A DNA stretch of 64,000 bases from Antedon bifida. Taxonomy: Eukaryota > Echinodermata > Crinoidea > Comatulida > Antedonidae. The notes under the pieces were generated by a model. That model saw nothing but the letters and a program-made list of their open reading frames with translations. It was not told the origin of the DNA and did not search any database. Positions 14,439 to 28,515 of the stretch are shown piece after piece. The stretch spans positions 7,761,501 through 7,825,500 of the forward strand of contig OY727093.1 of the NCBI GenBank assembly GCA_963402885.1, given 5' to 3'. Position numbers and translations under genes: made by a program. Every line of letters starts with the position of its first letter. Positions within the stretch are counted from its first letter, which is position 1.

Positions 14439-14859
14439 AATTTAAATTCAAATCTTGTCAATATAATTAACACAATACATTGTGGAATATCATTATAAAA
14501 AAATAATATAGCACAGGAATCTTCCTTGAATCAAATATAGTTTCTAAGTAACTTATGTTTTTGTTGAATAGTTGAATTTAAATTCAATTCTTGTCAATAC
14601 AATTAGGACACTGTGGAATATCAATATTAATATAAAACAAATAATATAGCACAATAGGAATCTTCCTTGTAACAAATACTTACATTAACAGTTTCTAAGT
14701 AACTTATGTTTTTGTTGAATAATTTAATTTAAATTCTTGTCAATATTATTAGGCTTACAATACATTGTGGAATATCATTATTAGTAAAAACAATATAGCA
14801 CAATAGGAATCTTCTTTGAAACAAATACTTAGATTAACAGTTTCTTAAGTAACTTATGT
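14439..14859 (+). repeat. Tandem repeat, three copies of a 135-150 bp unit
   Basis: Units start near 14439, 14574 and 14725 with GAATTTAAATTC.A.TCTTGTC and share CATTGTGGAATATCA, ATATAGCACA..GGAATCTTC and TTTCTAAGTAACTTATG. Confidence 0.8.
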
Positions 14860-17719
14860 CAGTTTGTTGGCATATAAGCCTAGTAAATATAGACTTATTA
14901 GGCCTATGTGAAAATTAAATAAGTTTGGAATCTTGTTAATGAAAGTTTATAACGAACTATAGTTTAGAAAAAAATTTAATACAATTAATATACCAACCAT
15001 AAAAGACACAAATTGATTTTGTTTTGTTTGTTTGTTTATTAGTTTTCCACAAATAATACATATATTGTAAATATATGTGTTAGCAGGCAGACAGATTAAA
15101 GGGAGACAAATTAAGTTTGCAAGTTTTTTGTAATCTTTTATGATTAATTAGGAATTCTTATAATGTAAGTGCTTAAGGTATGTAGTGAAATCCTAAAAGG
15201 TTCAGAAATAGTTCGGAATATTTGTTATTTTGGTGTTTTGTTATCAATTATTACACTTAAGAGAAAATAAGATGCGATCCTTTTTACATGCATTGCATAT
15301 ATCTTTTAGTCATGTTATGTTACAATTGTATTACACACATTTTCATATAATAGGCCTAAAGTGTTTTCTTAAAAAGCATTATAACTCAATTTTTAAATTC
15401 AACATTGATAAAGAAATAATAAACTTGTAATGGTCTTACGTTTTTTAAATATACTGTTAAAATTATTATATAATACATGTTTTTAATCTAACATTGTAAT
15501 AACATTTAAAGTTTTATTTTTAAGTTGTTAAAATTATATATTTAACGTAGAACCCAACAATATTATGACTAAGTTACCCATAAATATGTTTTGTTGTAAT
15601 TTTATTTATAATATTATTGTTATAATAACATTGGTTTAAATTTTACAAAACTGGAATAGTTTATGTAAAGCAAATATTGTGGTTGATCTAAATATTTACG
15701 GTTCAACAACTTTGTTTAAAAAAGAACCTTTTAAAGGGGTTTTAAACAAATTTATAATTAAATTGTTGATTATTACCTGAGCGAAACACATTTTACAACC
15801 CATATTTATTATGTTGTACATTAGAATTAAAGCCAAACTACCAGTGTACATTTATTACTTGAAGACTTAAATCCCGACATTATAAGGCGACATTGGCTAA
15901 AAAAATATCATTGATTTTTTTTTAAATAACACAATAATATATAAACTGATTGAATTATTATTATAATAAATATATTATATACTTTTTGAGTTTCTCTAAT
16001 GCTTTCAGATATATGTTCCTATACATATACATTTAGGCCTCCTAATTCAAGGAAGAAAACTCTAAAAAAACTACCGGCATATAATTATATTATTGAAAGA
16101 TGCCTGTGCTATAATAAAAAATACAATTTCTACGGCGATAATGTATTATATATGTAGATTGTTTTGTTTATAACATTCCTATTCAAATTTATTACACATA
16201 TGCTAGGGCATACAGTACTGTACATTCAGTGACGATTATTATTATATTATTACTACGATACTGATTTATATTATTAATACCCCAACCCACGTATTTTAAT
16301 GTGGTATTGCTATTAATTAAAATAGACAATTAATTACCAAATTCTTAGAATGTGCTCATATGTTGTTAAATTTTAATCAACAATTATATCATTATCGTCA
16401 TGTCTGTGCCAGTGAATACCAATATACAACCGTTATAAACTTGATATTATTAGTATAGCCATGAGTAAAGTCATTACTCTTTACTCCATGGTATTAGCCA
16501 TCAGCGTTTAAACGTACACGTATTTAATGTTAAAATGTATAATAATGCATTGCTTTAAAACAAGTATAAGAAAACGATATCGATAAATTATTATTTTTTA
16601 AATAGATCATAAAACAAAGACAATAAGACTATTTAATAATTAGTATTGAATATGTAATCACATAAAAAAAACAGTATTCATATTAGTGCATTACACACAT
16701 TTTAAAGCTTGTTTGCAATTATAATTTAACCAATTTTTCCATTTAAATACTGACTCCACCCTTTTAAACGAATAATTAAATGCTACTGAATTACCCACAG
16801 ATTCCACCTAATTAAATCTTACATTAGTAGTTATATCTTTCAATAAGTAATTAAACAAGCTAATCTAGCATATGTATGACTGTGTTCCTCTTCTTTTATC
16901 ACCGAATAACTAGCAGGGAGTTGTCATTACTGTACACGTCTAGAAGCCATTTTCAACAGTTAAGTATGGGCTTTCAAAGGGCATGTGATAAGAAGAGTGG
17001 AAACGCCGTGTCAAAACATGTACATTTTAGGATTGAAATGTAGGCCTAATAATGTTGTAAGGATGTTGTTAGACTAAGGCTAGGTTGGCTTTGTCCGTCA
17101 ACTCATAATTACAGTGGTCATCTTGTACTGTTAAGGCATGATTCATAATGTAGGCCTAGGCCTGACGATGTCAAATCTTTGTACTTAAAGTTGTTAAATT
17201 TATGAATTAAAATATTCTTTCTCTTCATAAAAAAAAAATTGTTTAGTTTCTAATTTATAATAGATCTATTACTTAATCTAAAATTGAAAAATTGTTTTTA
17301 AAGGCAAACGCATATAATTATAGGCCTATAGGCCTATATAATTATTGTATAAAAAAAGTAGGCTAATAATTTACGGTAGTTTTAATATCAGAAATGAAAC
17401 TTATATTTATATTTACAGTTTGACCAAGAAAAAGATGCTTTACAAATTGTAATTAAGATAACAATAGTAAAATCAGAAATATATTGTATGATCTGTAATA
17501 ATCCACTGCATGCGTGTCGATATTTTAAAGTGTGGGTGAGTGGGTGGCAGTGATTGTTAAATCGTTTTCGGCCATTTTATGGTCTTATAAAGTTCTTCAA
17601 AACCTAATGGTGGTGGCAACACTTGAATGCACATCAACTGAACGGTCCACTGAGAGCCAGAGCGGAATATTTGTTGAGTCTGAGGAAATTAGAATATTCC
17701 GTGATGAAGATGTGTTTTG
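14860..17719. other. No gene seen
   Basis: Very AT-rich; a short inverted repeat CATGAGTAAAG ... CTTTACTCCATG at about 16460-16492. Confidence 0.6.
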
Positions 17720-17880
17720 TAAAGCTCTGTCTACACTATCAAACTACTTTAAAAAGTGTGATGTGTCCAAATATGGTAGTGATATGTCCAAATATGGTAA
17801 TGACATGACATCATCGTGTCCATATATGGGCACATCACATTTTGTTGTCACATAAAGTTTGATAGTGTAGACAGCGCTTA
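17720..17880. mobile_element. MITE family B, full copy (about 161 bp)
   Basis: Same termini (TAAAGCTCTGTCTACACTATC ... GATAGTGTAGACAGCGCTTA), same internal doubled unit (ATGTCCAAATATGGTA) and inverted partner as the 12.75 kb copy. Small open frames across it are by-products. Confidence 0.75.
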
Positions 17881-18102
17881 ACACTAGGTGAATGACGATA
17901 TTCACGAACATAATAACACAAATTCTTCTTTTTAATTTATTCGTTTCTTTATTCAGTTAGTATAGTATAGCAATTTAGTGGTTATATTTTAAAAGTACTC
18001 CTGAAAGAGAAACAGCATGTTTATAATTTTGAAAAAGTACCAATTTTAAAATTTAACAATATGTAAATATATTTAATAATCTATATAGCACCTATACTGT
18101 AA

Positions 18103-18419
18103 GGGCGTGTGGCGCAGTGTGTTGGACGTTGGACTACCGATCGTCAGACCTAGGTTCGAATCCAACTCTCGCCGCATTGCTTGTATCCGTAGGCAAGATA
18201 CTTTACTTACGTTGCCTCTCTCCACCCAGGTGTATAAATGGGTACCCAGTTAGATCTACACACAACTTTGCGCTGGTTACCGGCTGCATTATGGGAGTAT
18301 GTTTCCATACGTGTTTGATCCCAAAAAAAATACTGGGGTAATAATGCTTGTAAAGCGCCTTTGAGCATGATTACTCATGAAAAGGGCGCTATATAAATGT
18401 GGTATTATTATATTATATA
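18103..18419 (+). mobile_element. tRNA-derived SINE with LINE-type tail
   Basis: A-box-like TGGCGCAGTGTG near 18110 and a perfect pol III B box GGTTCGAATCC at 18153-18163, followed by a non-tRNA body and a 3' tail (TAAAGCGCCTTTGAGC ... GGGCGCTATATAAATG) ending in ATT-rich repeats. The tail type is shared by many marine-animal SINEs and LINEs, which lets the LINE enzyme copy the SINE. It lacks a tRNA 3' half, so it is not a tRNA gene. Confidence 0.8.
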
Positions 18420-18714
18420 CTGTTACCGATACTGTCTCCCAAAAACAATAAATGTTACATATGTAATTTAAAAAATAGCCTACCGTAACGTTTTAAAATA
18501 ATTACTAAAGGAAGAAGAAATTAAATGTTTACAAGTTTTGAAGAAAAATCTAATAAGTTTTACCCTGCTTGATTTGTTGTTTTTATGATTTATTAATAAC
18601 CAAAATGTCAAAAACTTATCGGAAAGTCCTACCAATATTATTAATGATATCATATACAATTGTACAATTTCAATGCTTTTTGAAATATATACTGCTTTCT
18701 ATTTCCATAACTAA

Positions 18715-18789
18715 TAGTAATAATAATAATAATAAACAATATTTATATAGCGCCTAATGGATCACTGACCCCTCTAGGTGCTTTACATT
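18715..18789 (-). mobile_element. SINE/LINE 3' tail fragment, inverted relative to the 18.1 kb SINE
   Basis: On the minus strand: TGTAAAGCACCTAGAGG ... GGCGCTATATAAATATTG followed by (TTA)n, the same tail layout as the SINE 300 bases to the left. The head is missing. Confidence 0.6.
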
Positions 18790-21700
18790 AGACCCTAACT
18801 AATGGTAATAAACTATCCCCCGCCAAATTAATTACAAATACGGTAGACCTACTACACCGACAAAAGGATTACATAGTAGTTTAGGCTACATTACCTGTTG
18901 TGGATGTAAGTTAAAATTAGAAACAAGATCACAAAAACTGATGAGGTTATTATCGAAACTATCACCTTGATATTCAGAAATAAATAAATAATTGGTAGAC
19001 TTAAGAAATTCAATCTCTGGGGAAAAAAATATATTCAATTACCCAATAATGATAATTTTAATTCGTTATTTTGATAGTTGTGGCAGGGAAGAGTCTGGTT
19101 GTGGAATCATGTAATAAAGAAATATACATGGTTAAGTCTATATTAATTGATTATGATAAAACACAGGCATTCGAATTCTTTAAACATCGCTGGTATACAC
19201 GTTCAATTAGAAACAGGTTTGCATTTTTTTACATTGGTGAGGAGTGATAATAAAATGATAATGTTACGTTGTTAAACTATCGTTGTTAGCATGTTATTGC
19301 ATTCAGGTGGCATGCTTGATGTATGTAGGTTTTTGGGTCGATATTTTACATACAGGAAGCCTGTCCGCTGCTGCACTCATAAGGCTCTGTTCGTAATACG
19401 TTTGCGTGAAACGCGCCACATGTTGTCCTTTTCACTATCTCACTTTAATTTTGCCAAGTCATGCAAACAGTTGAGAATACACTGACCCGAGAAGTCTGTT
19501 GAACGACTACTGACTCATATATAAACTAATTTCATTTTGTTAGTGAGTCGCTTTGAACTTCTTTAAACTACGTCACATTACCTTGACACGTTAAAAATTA
19601 CAACATACCAATTGAACGGAAATTACATTACTTGACGCTCAAATTCTTAGATTTCAATTTTAGTCAATAATCTTTTAAAGTTGTGTTCACAGCTACATGA
19701 TTATGTGATTATTAATAAGATTAATTGTTTAATTGAATTAAACATTGTATGAATTAAACCCAAGTGACTCGAAAGATAAAAAAAATGATGTTTTGATATT
19801 CGAAAGACGTGATGACGTAATCTATTTTCGCGCGTGGAAGTGGTTCCGAGGAAGCGCGCCAAAGGGAGGTATCCGAGACCGCGTCAATTTCACGCTAGTT
19901 CTTATTAAACCACATTGCATGATCAGCATTTCAAAATGACACGCAAATCAACATCATTCTACTTTGTAGATGTTGTTAAACATTTCACAGACAAATTTGA
20001 TTTAATCGTATTTGGGGCATTAGCCTCCAACAAGTGCAAATTCATATCACACTAGATTGGCACTTGAGTATGGGAAGTTAGCTTAGCCTCCTTCGTACAG
20101 ACTCCATTCAGATAAAAGATTAAAGACTTTTTTTGAAATGTAGACTCATTCGTGTTTGTGTTTTGTTTAAGACACTTATTTTGTTCTATACTGTACTTTC
20201 TAATGCTCAGCGTTTTAAAAGTTTTTTTAAAGGGTTCGTTTGAATTGTGTATGTTTAAAAAAAATTATTTAGACACTTACAGATACTTTATATAAAGATA
20301 CACTAAAATACTTTACAAATGTTTTTAATGAGGCTTATTTGTATATGTTGTTTTTAAGAAGTTTATACATATTTTGTTTTTATTTGTTCTTTATTTTAAT
20401 GCGAGTTTTATTAAAAATGAGGCTTACTTTATTTTATAAAGTTTACACACTTACGTTGTTCTTATATTTACCAACTTTACGACGTAATCGTGTAGTTCAG
20501 TTGCTTTTCAGTACGGTAAATAGTGTTCATCTTTTCCTATCTTTGTTTTGTACTACCGTCTACCGTGTTACTCTCGGGTATCTGCTGATTGTGTTTAGTT
20601 AGCATTAATGTCTCTGTTTACCAACAAGTAGAATGCCCTTCGCTGGTTCACAACATTCCTGCACTATCAGATAATAAAAATGTTGAAAATCATGACTCGG
20701 CAAAAAGTGTATAATCAGCACATGATTACCAAATGTCATTATCGAAACAATTAAACCCATCAAATTATTCTACTAATACTCTATTGCTCAATTAATAAAT
20801 CAATTGTCAAATTCAATAATAGTTATGGTTTAATATGAACTATTTAATTAAGTATATAGGTTTTAAAGTTATTGACATCTGATAATTTCCTTTTCACAGT
20901 ATGTCGTCAACTGTAACAGTTAAGATATTCCTGAATAACTGCATGAAACGTCACATTTCTGATCATGGGCCTATATTTACATATCTATAGGCCTATATGT
21001 GTTCTTAATGGCATTATACCGTAGGTCTAATACAGGTAAGCGCGTATTCTCAAAGATAAATTTAGCAGTATAATTGATTTTTGCTTAGAAACATTATCAA
21101 AATATGGCGAATAGATAGACAATATGCAACACAAACACATCTATTAGTTTTTCCAGTTTGATGAAAATGAATGCAAATTTTTTAGTGACATCTGGACCAG
21201 GCGCCTTTATAGAGATAGGAGCAAATTTGTTATGATAAAGTCGATTGATACAGGGTTAGGTCCCATAGGGCTAGCCCTTGATTCATTTCACATCCTCTCG
21301 AAAGTTTTCTTTCACACCCCTGTTTTATTTCTTCTGTTATGTACAGTAGTAGGAGGCCTAGGCTGTGAAAGATCTTGAAGCAGGATGACACACACGCAGT
21401 CTCTTCTTCTGACAAATCACTGTCTGACAAAAAAGAAAGTGACAAGAAGCGTTCAAGGTGATCTAATTTAAATGTTATAAGTATAAATGCTATCTAACGA
21501 ACTTTAGAGAAGAAAGTATAGTTGTCTGCTCAGGTCAGGTCGTAACGGATCCACCCCAGAAAGTGCCCAGGGAGCTGAACAACTTCAGAACACAAGTTTA
21601 GTTGTCAGGATTTTCTCACGGAATAATTGTCCCAAGATTCACCCTTCAAGAAGTGAAATCATTCTCCTCTTATTTGTATCCTTAATACATCCACGATCAT

Positions 21701-23568
21701 TCCATATACAAAACAACTTTGTCAGTGAGGCGAAATATGTTTACTTATTGCACACATACATCAACTCTCTATAGAAGGCGCAATAATAGGTCAAAAGTAC
21801 GTACGCCAATTGACTGTATATTTAACTTTCAAAATAATTAAATAACTAATAATTATCAACAATTTACTCTTCTTTACTTTTTACTTTATTTATTTCCCAC
21901 CATACATACATTTTGTAGTTTGGCGTAAGCTCCGCTCATTTTTGTTTAAAAAAACTTTGGTACATGTTGGAAAATCATGGTTAAAGCTGAATCGCTTGGT
22001 CTTCCTATATTCTCTGATACTACTGATTAACTAATGCCTGTGTAATACCTTAATCTCAACAGAATTACAATGTATTATTAAGATAACACACTGGCTGGGT
22101 ACATATTGATAAACATGCAGAATGTGCTGTTCTAGATTCAAAAGTAGCCTTAGGTAAACAGATATATAGTCCCATAATATTTCGTAAATCATTTTTTTTT
22201 TTACATTCTGTAAATTCATTCTAGATGAAATCTTAGATAACCTTGAAATCCGATTATTGATTTATTAAATAATTATTTAAATTAAGTATTCATTATTTAG
22301 ATACCACGGGGTTACTAAACTATCAAAGGAACTTTATGGAACAAATTTCCGCTCGACTCGGGCGATAACATTCAGTTTTCCTTTTTGCGTAACACTTATG
22401 AATCACACTTTTAAAATAAATCACATGTGTCTCTAAAAGTATCATTTGTTTGTAATATTGAAGAAATACGATAGCTTGCATAATAAAATCAACTAGATTT
22501 ACATTTTTTTAGCTGTTTATGGCTGCTACGGATTTTTATTTGCCTTTGAATTTGATGCTTTTTATTCAATTGAAATAAAGGTACTGAGGTATATTATTAA
22601 ACACTTCGTTACACATGAAAAGTTCCATTATTTGTTACTGAACGATATGGTGGATATTAATAAATTTCCAATATAGGTAAATGAGAATGTTCATTTAATT
22701 TTCATTTGAATTGTCATCTTGTTGAATTATTACTATTTAAAGAAATGAAAAATCATCAATTCTTAATTTTGGTGAATTTCAATCTTTGCATATAGATTTT
22801 GTGATTTATTTAAATTTTATTATTGATTTTAGTGGAGCCTTAAAAATTGAGATTTGTGTAATTTTTTGTTCTGAATATGAGAGTTGTAAGATTGTCGTCA
22901 CTACACTAAAATTTTGGAGGAATTGTGAAGTTTCTAGAGATTAATTTATAAAAGAGAAAAATAGGTTTTAACTGTTTTTAAATGATTAGAGTAGGCCCTA
23001 TACTGTGTACTGATGTGTACTTATATTCTGTTTTAATTACACAGAATCCATATGGATAGAACGATAAATAATTAACAGCCAAGTGGGAAACTGTAGCACA
23101 CATGCTTAAACCAACAACATTTGTACGTTGGTAGCGTTATCTACAACAATTAGGCAATCAATCTGTATTCAATTTAGCCCGAGCAGACACGGGCCCTACT
23201 GTGGATAATATTCAATCATCAGGGCAAATGTGTACACATGTAGTTTGTATGTACGAGCTTGTCTCTCTGGTTATAACATGCCATTTGTGCCTAGCATAGG
23301 ATATTAGTTAGGACGGATTGCTCGTTGAGGTGCGGTTTTTATTCTGAGTTAAGGAAGCTCCGATTTCCCATGGTGTGTTGAAGTTGGTTTTCATTGAGGC
23401 TCTTTCGAATGAGAGATGACGTTGCGAACATAGAAGGATTTATTGTTCTTATATAGGCCTATAACTATCCAAATTTAATAACAAGCGATAGAAAGGTTTA
23501 TTATTACATAATTAGAAAATGGAGAAAAAAAATAATTAGGAAATTGAAATAGGTTAACAAACTTTTGA
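18790..23568. other. No gene seen
   Basis: A small CpG-rich patch at about 19810-19890 carries TGACGTAA and CGCGCGTGG but no exon can be supported. 21170-21460 is less AT-rich than its flanks without recognisable coding. Confidence 0.55.
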
Positions 23569-23601
23569 ATTAGCAAACTATTAGCAAACTATTAGCAAAC
23601 T
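23569..23601 (+). repeat. Three exact copies of an 11-bp unit
   Basis: ATTAGCAAACT three times in a row. Confidence 0.8.
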
Positions 23602-23729
23602 ATTCGGATATGCTTTAGAGACGCGTTAATTTTCCAATTCAAAAAATTATCAATTGATGTTGATTGTAAAATTGCTTGTATATATTTATTTATTTAACAA
23701 CATCTTTATACAGGACTACACAATCAGCA

Positions 23730-23846
23730 ACCTATTTGGCAATGTGGTCTTGTCTTAAATACAAACAAATCAGGGAAAAAATGTTTAGTTTTGTGAAAAA
23801 AAATGAGATCGATATCTTAGCTTTGAATGAAGCAATTATTGGGGAA
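23730..23846 (+). pseudogene. Possible LINE endonuclease fragment
   Basis: The translated run WSCLKYKQIREKMFSFVKK, followed by NEIDILALNEA, resembles the start of LINE apurinic endonucleases (NVRGL ... KR ... FL..N.IDIL.L.ET). It has no downstream continuation in frame, so it would be a short relic. Short similarity, so low confidence. Confidence 0.3.
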
Positions 23847-26543
23847 TATTTAATTTCAGTTGGTAGGTTGTTCCATATTTTAGCGCCTGCAACTTGTGTT
23901 TTTGTCCATGGTGTGGTAAACGTTCACGTCATGACTACAACTCTGTAACTACACATTATAAACTTTTTGTATTAATGGAATAAGGAAGAAATAATATTTT
24001 ATTATCTTATTTTATTTTCAATCTTTCAAAAAGAAACAAAGAAGTTGAACGGGGCTGTCGAGGTATATAAATGTGAATAATCTATAATGTGTTTTTTGTT
24101 TGTTTGATGTCGTTTTGGTGAGTTTTTTTTCAGTTTGCTGTTTGTAAGTTATTGTTATATTGTGTTTATTGATCCTTATGTATTTATAGTAGAGATTATC
24201 TTTATCTTTAATGTATTGATAACTGATCTATTTAATTTGTTAAAATTAAGAAATAAATGTCATTAAATTACGTCTCAAATTAAAGTTATTTTTAAATTAT
24301 GTTAATTACCAATTACTGTTGAAAATTGTATAACTGATTCATGCAATGATAATCACATTGACAAAACTGAAGCGATCTAACGTTCGTGTTTCTTGTAAAC
24401 TTGTATCTGCTTTACATTATGTTCGTTGACATGCGTTAGTTAGTCTCACCCTTCTCGATATTAGCAGAATTTACCATTTCCTTGAATCTTATTAGTGAAC
24501 TTGAACTCATCGTTGGCGTGCAATTCATGCATATCGACCCCTTTTTAGCCGAGGCAGACATTTAACTATTTCGTCCTGGCTTGTCATAAAAATCACCTAC
24601 TTTTTAGGCAAATTTACTTGAAAACAGGATGTCTAAAATCGTTTGCAGCATGTATTGTTTTAGCTTAACTTGAGAAGCCTGTTTACAAACTAACTTTTTA
24701 TGATCTGAGCCTATCTTAACTACGTACTATGTAATTGGTATATTTTTTCATTTCGTTGATATTAAGACCACACATTCCAACCTATCTTTTCTTCTTCTTT
24801 TTTTTATTACTATCTCGATGTCCAACTTACGTTTATGCTCATTTGTCGGTATTTGTGAGGATTAACTTTTGAACGGAGGTTAACGAATTAAGTTGCCATT
24901 TCAAAATATATAAATATATATACACGGTAAAGTCTCTATTTTAGAATGTTTTACATTATTTTTCATTATATCTCCGGTAAACCGGCAAATCAAACGCATT
25001 TGGCGTCAAAACTGTTTTTAACCGATTAAAAACACAGAAAAATGAAACAGATGTAAAGCAAATGAAGATCTAATTCTACCATCTTAAGTGATATTTCTGA
25101 CAAAAATAACTTCGTTTCCTGAAAAAAGGGGACACCTGGGTAAAAAAAGATCACGCACATTAAAAAAAGTACTCACAACGGACATGACTTGGCAGAAAAA
25201 ATTAACTTTTTGATCTGTTACTTTTCATCAATCAGAGTGTATGTTTTGTGGAAGGTTGGTGTTTAAATTGAGGGCTTCATGCAACCGGTAGATTAGCAGG
25301 TGTCTTGATTAAAATCTACTAATTCGAATCAAAAGTCATTTCACTTTTGATAATTTTTGAATTTAGGACCTGCATGTGTCAATATTGTATAACTATATAG
25401 GCCCTGGAAGTACTAATTTTATTTCTCTAGTGTATGGAGGGACTCTTTTCAAACAAAACATTGGGGTGTCTCAAAGAGTAACAAAGGATGACCATTGTCT
25501 CCAAGGTGGCGTGTCATACCAATACTCAAAGCAAGTTAACATATAAAAAAATGAATCATTATAAATGTATACGAAATATCAGCATTAAATAGAATAGCTT
25601 AAAAGCTATTTTAACATAATTTTAAAATGTTATAGTAATATATTATACAATTTAATTATGTTACAATTATGATTTATCCATTAATATAGAATAAATTTGT
25701 TTCATTTATAGGCTTATAACTGTTTTTATCTCTAAAATGTGAGATGCCATTAATTAGTTTAAAAACAATAGACCAAAAACACATCATATACTGTTTTAAT
25801 TATCTTATTTTATTCTTTTAGACAATTATCTGCATACCTCTAGGTAGGCCTGTAATAAATAATCCATGTTCGTTATACATGAAAAAAAAGGGTTGTTTTG
25901 TGAAAAAGTCCCGATAACACAACTCAGTTTCAGTTCAGCTTTTTTCAAGTAGAAACTGTAATTTCGTTAAGACATGGCACGAAACCTTCACAAAATATTT
26001 ACCACATCCCTTGTGTTCTTTGTCTTAACAGCGATGAGTTTATGACTGTATTTGTTGTCTTATTCATTCAAAATATGCCGAGAATTGTGCGGAATATAGT
26101 CGTTTACACTTTGCACTTGTCGAAATAAGTTAAGGCAAAACATAGGTGACAGCGTCCACCTGTGAATTGCGGTGCGTTGAAACGGTATAAAGGAAACGCA
26201 CAGAAATTATCGAATTTAACTAAGATGGTCATCGTATTGACAAGAGATGGCGCTCTTCATATATTGTACAACATCATGCATGTAATATTTCCATTTCTAT
26301 AACACTATTAAATTATAATACTGATCCAATCTATAACAATGCTACTATTATTAACTTTAAATTATTTTGTCCACGTCATTTTGGTTCGACGCATTACATT
26401 GATTATTTTTTATCTTAATCTTAGAAAGTACTGAGGACAAAAAACAAACATATTGTTAGATTTCTAATAGGCCTATATGAAAATTAGATAAAATAATTGT
26501 TTCCTTTTTGATACTAATATTACAGTTTGTGCCTATATATATT

Positions 26544-26619
26544 AACCATGGAGAAAAAGGTTACCTACTTGGTTTATCTGTAATGATTGCCTACTGTTTC
26601 AACTTATTTCTCCATGGTT
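26544..26619. repeat. 13-bp perfect inverted repeat, 76 bp overall
   Basis: AACCATGGAGAAA (26544-26556) and TTTCTCCATGGTT (26607-26619). Related CCATGGAGTAAAG-like inverted words occur near 16460 and 40184, so this may be a small MITE remnant. Confidence 0.5.
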
Positions 26620-26883
26620 CAAATAATTTGTTATGCTTATGTACTTGTTTTAATACATAGCGCCCTCTACACAAGTACGTAGCCTTTATTATAGAGGATA
26701 GGATACGAAGATACCGCACTTCACAATATCTCTACGTGCACTCAACAAAATTGTATCGCAGCTTCCGTGGAAAAATATGTGTCATATCCATTACGTGGCT
26801 TTGATATCAAACTGGTGAGCCACATTATGTAATCATTATGAACATAAGATAACAACATTGAATTATAATGTCCTTTTCATTCA

Positions 26884-27050
26884 TGTCACAAAAAAGATAA
26901 CACAATTGTTACATCATCATCCAGTGTAGTCATACATTGTCTGATGTTTGCATAGGATGTTAAAGAACATAACTATTTCACATGCCACACAAAAGATAAC
27001 ACAATTGTTATACGTGCAATGTGGTCATACATTGTCTGATGTTTGTATAA
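26884..27050 (+). repeat. Diverged two-copy direct repeat
   Basis: AAAAGATAACACAATTGTTA and GTCATACATTGTCTGATGTT occur twice, about 105 bases apart. Confidence 0.7.
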
Positions 27051-28149
27051 AACTATCTACATGCTGTGAAAATGCAGTATGTCGATAATCAATCCAATAT
27101 GAGAGAACAGGATCCAAATTAGATATTCTTCGAGAGCTGAGAGAAATAGTCGCCTCGTACTCGAAACTGGAACTTAATTTAATATGGAAACTTCTCAGGA
27201 TCAGGCATAATGATGTCTCGTCTGTCTAGACTTAAAAGGTCTAATTCAAAACTTCACGTACAAGTATCTGAAATAAAAAAAAAAAATTGTATTTGTAGAT
27301 TGGCCCATACTGACCTGATTTTGAAATGTTTGACAATCTGGGATATTGTATTTACTATACCACAACCGCGAGGATAACGGTATATTCTATATGATAAGAT
27401 TACTTATAGCCGGTTAATCCCAACTCGTTTTATCACCTCCGCTATAATAATCCAAAATCAAGGTAAATCCATTCAACTCACAATCCTAACAAGAATCTGG
27501 AGTAAGAACGAAGTTTAACGACTTTCACAAAATAATGACTTTCTCAACGTTTTCATTTTTCATTCATTTTCACTAGTCCTATATTAATGTTACGATGAAC
27601 AACATGGCACGTCATGTGTTATTCGCTGTAAGTCAGACATTCAAGTTCCACAATTACAATTTATCTTGTTAGACTTATTAAGTTAATAATTCTAATGTTT
27701 TGGGGGGTTTTCTTTTTTATGTGGATATATTTATAGGAGGGACATCATTTGTGTCCCTCGGTGATTTACGGTATTGTTTTCATGTGAGTATATTCGAACG
27801 CTTTATTTTTTCTTTGGATTTATAGGCCTATGTTCCTATTTAAGCCAAAGTTTCGGCTCATGCTCTTTAGTGATTTACGTTGCGAACCACTGTCCAGTAT
27901 ATCTGTCTTTCTTGTTTTGATTTGTATGGATGTGTGCTTTACGGTACTCGCCACTATGTGTTTGCCTTTTTTTTTATTACTCTACATTTTCCCACCCTTA
28001 ATCCCCTTCCCACCTTCAAACGACCTTGAAAACGGAAGTCGCTTGTCTAAATGATAATTCACTGAACCGTACAGTATAATGTTTGCCATTTCTATCGATA
28101 TTTCAGTTCATAGTTCATGCAAATATTAATAAGCCAAATATAACACTCT

Positions 28150-28515
28150 ACTATAAATTCATATCGAATCTGATTGGTTACTGATGACGTTAGGCACTTA
28201 CGCCAGTACTGCCGCTCTGCTTCAGTGCGTTGACGATGTTATGAGGCATTTATATTATACAGAGCTTCATTTTGGACTGAAATTTAATTCATTGGTGTTA
28301 GAAAGCGTAACTGAGACTCTGACGTAATAATTGTCAGTTTTTAATTCATTAAATCGTCTGCAACCGAAGTCTTGTTTTCATTTTGTACAAAATAAACAGT
28401 GAAGCTACGTGAGAGGGTATTTTACACTGGGTTTTTAATCAACGACAGTCGGCCTAAAAGGTGGTCACCATATAGTAGATATAGCACTATCATCTGACTG
28501 AGTACCTTACAGAAA
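28150..28515 (+). promoter_or_regulatory. Putative distal promoter and leader of the NRF2-type first exon
   Basis: The block just upstream of the candidate exon has an inverted CCAAT box (ATTGG, 28173-28177), TGACGT at 28185-28190 and a CRE-like TGACGTAA at 28320-28327, in sequence somewhat richer in CpG than its surroundings. CCAAT plus CRE spacing of this kind is common at animal promoters. The transcription start cannot be placed by eye. Confidence 0.3.

Larger units (their letters stand above)
23847..28149. other. No gene seen
   Basis: Only the repeats at 26.5-27.05 kb are visible. Confidence 0.55.

Noticed and set aside
17532-17855. 107-residue open frame
   Set aside because: Half of it is translated MITE family B sequence.
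18103-18175. tRNA gene
   Set aside because: Perfect B box but no cloverleaf or acceptor stem; continues into a SINE body and tail.
19745-19939. Possible first exon in a CpG-rich patch
   Set aside because: TGACGTAA and CpGs are present, but no convincing start, donor or domain.
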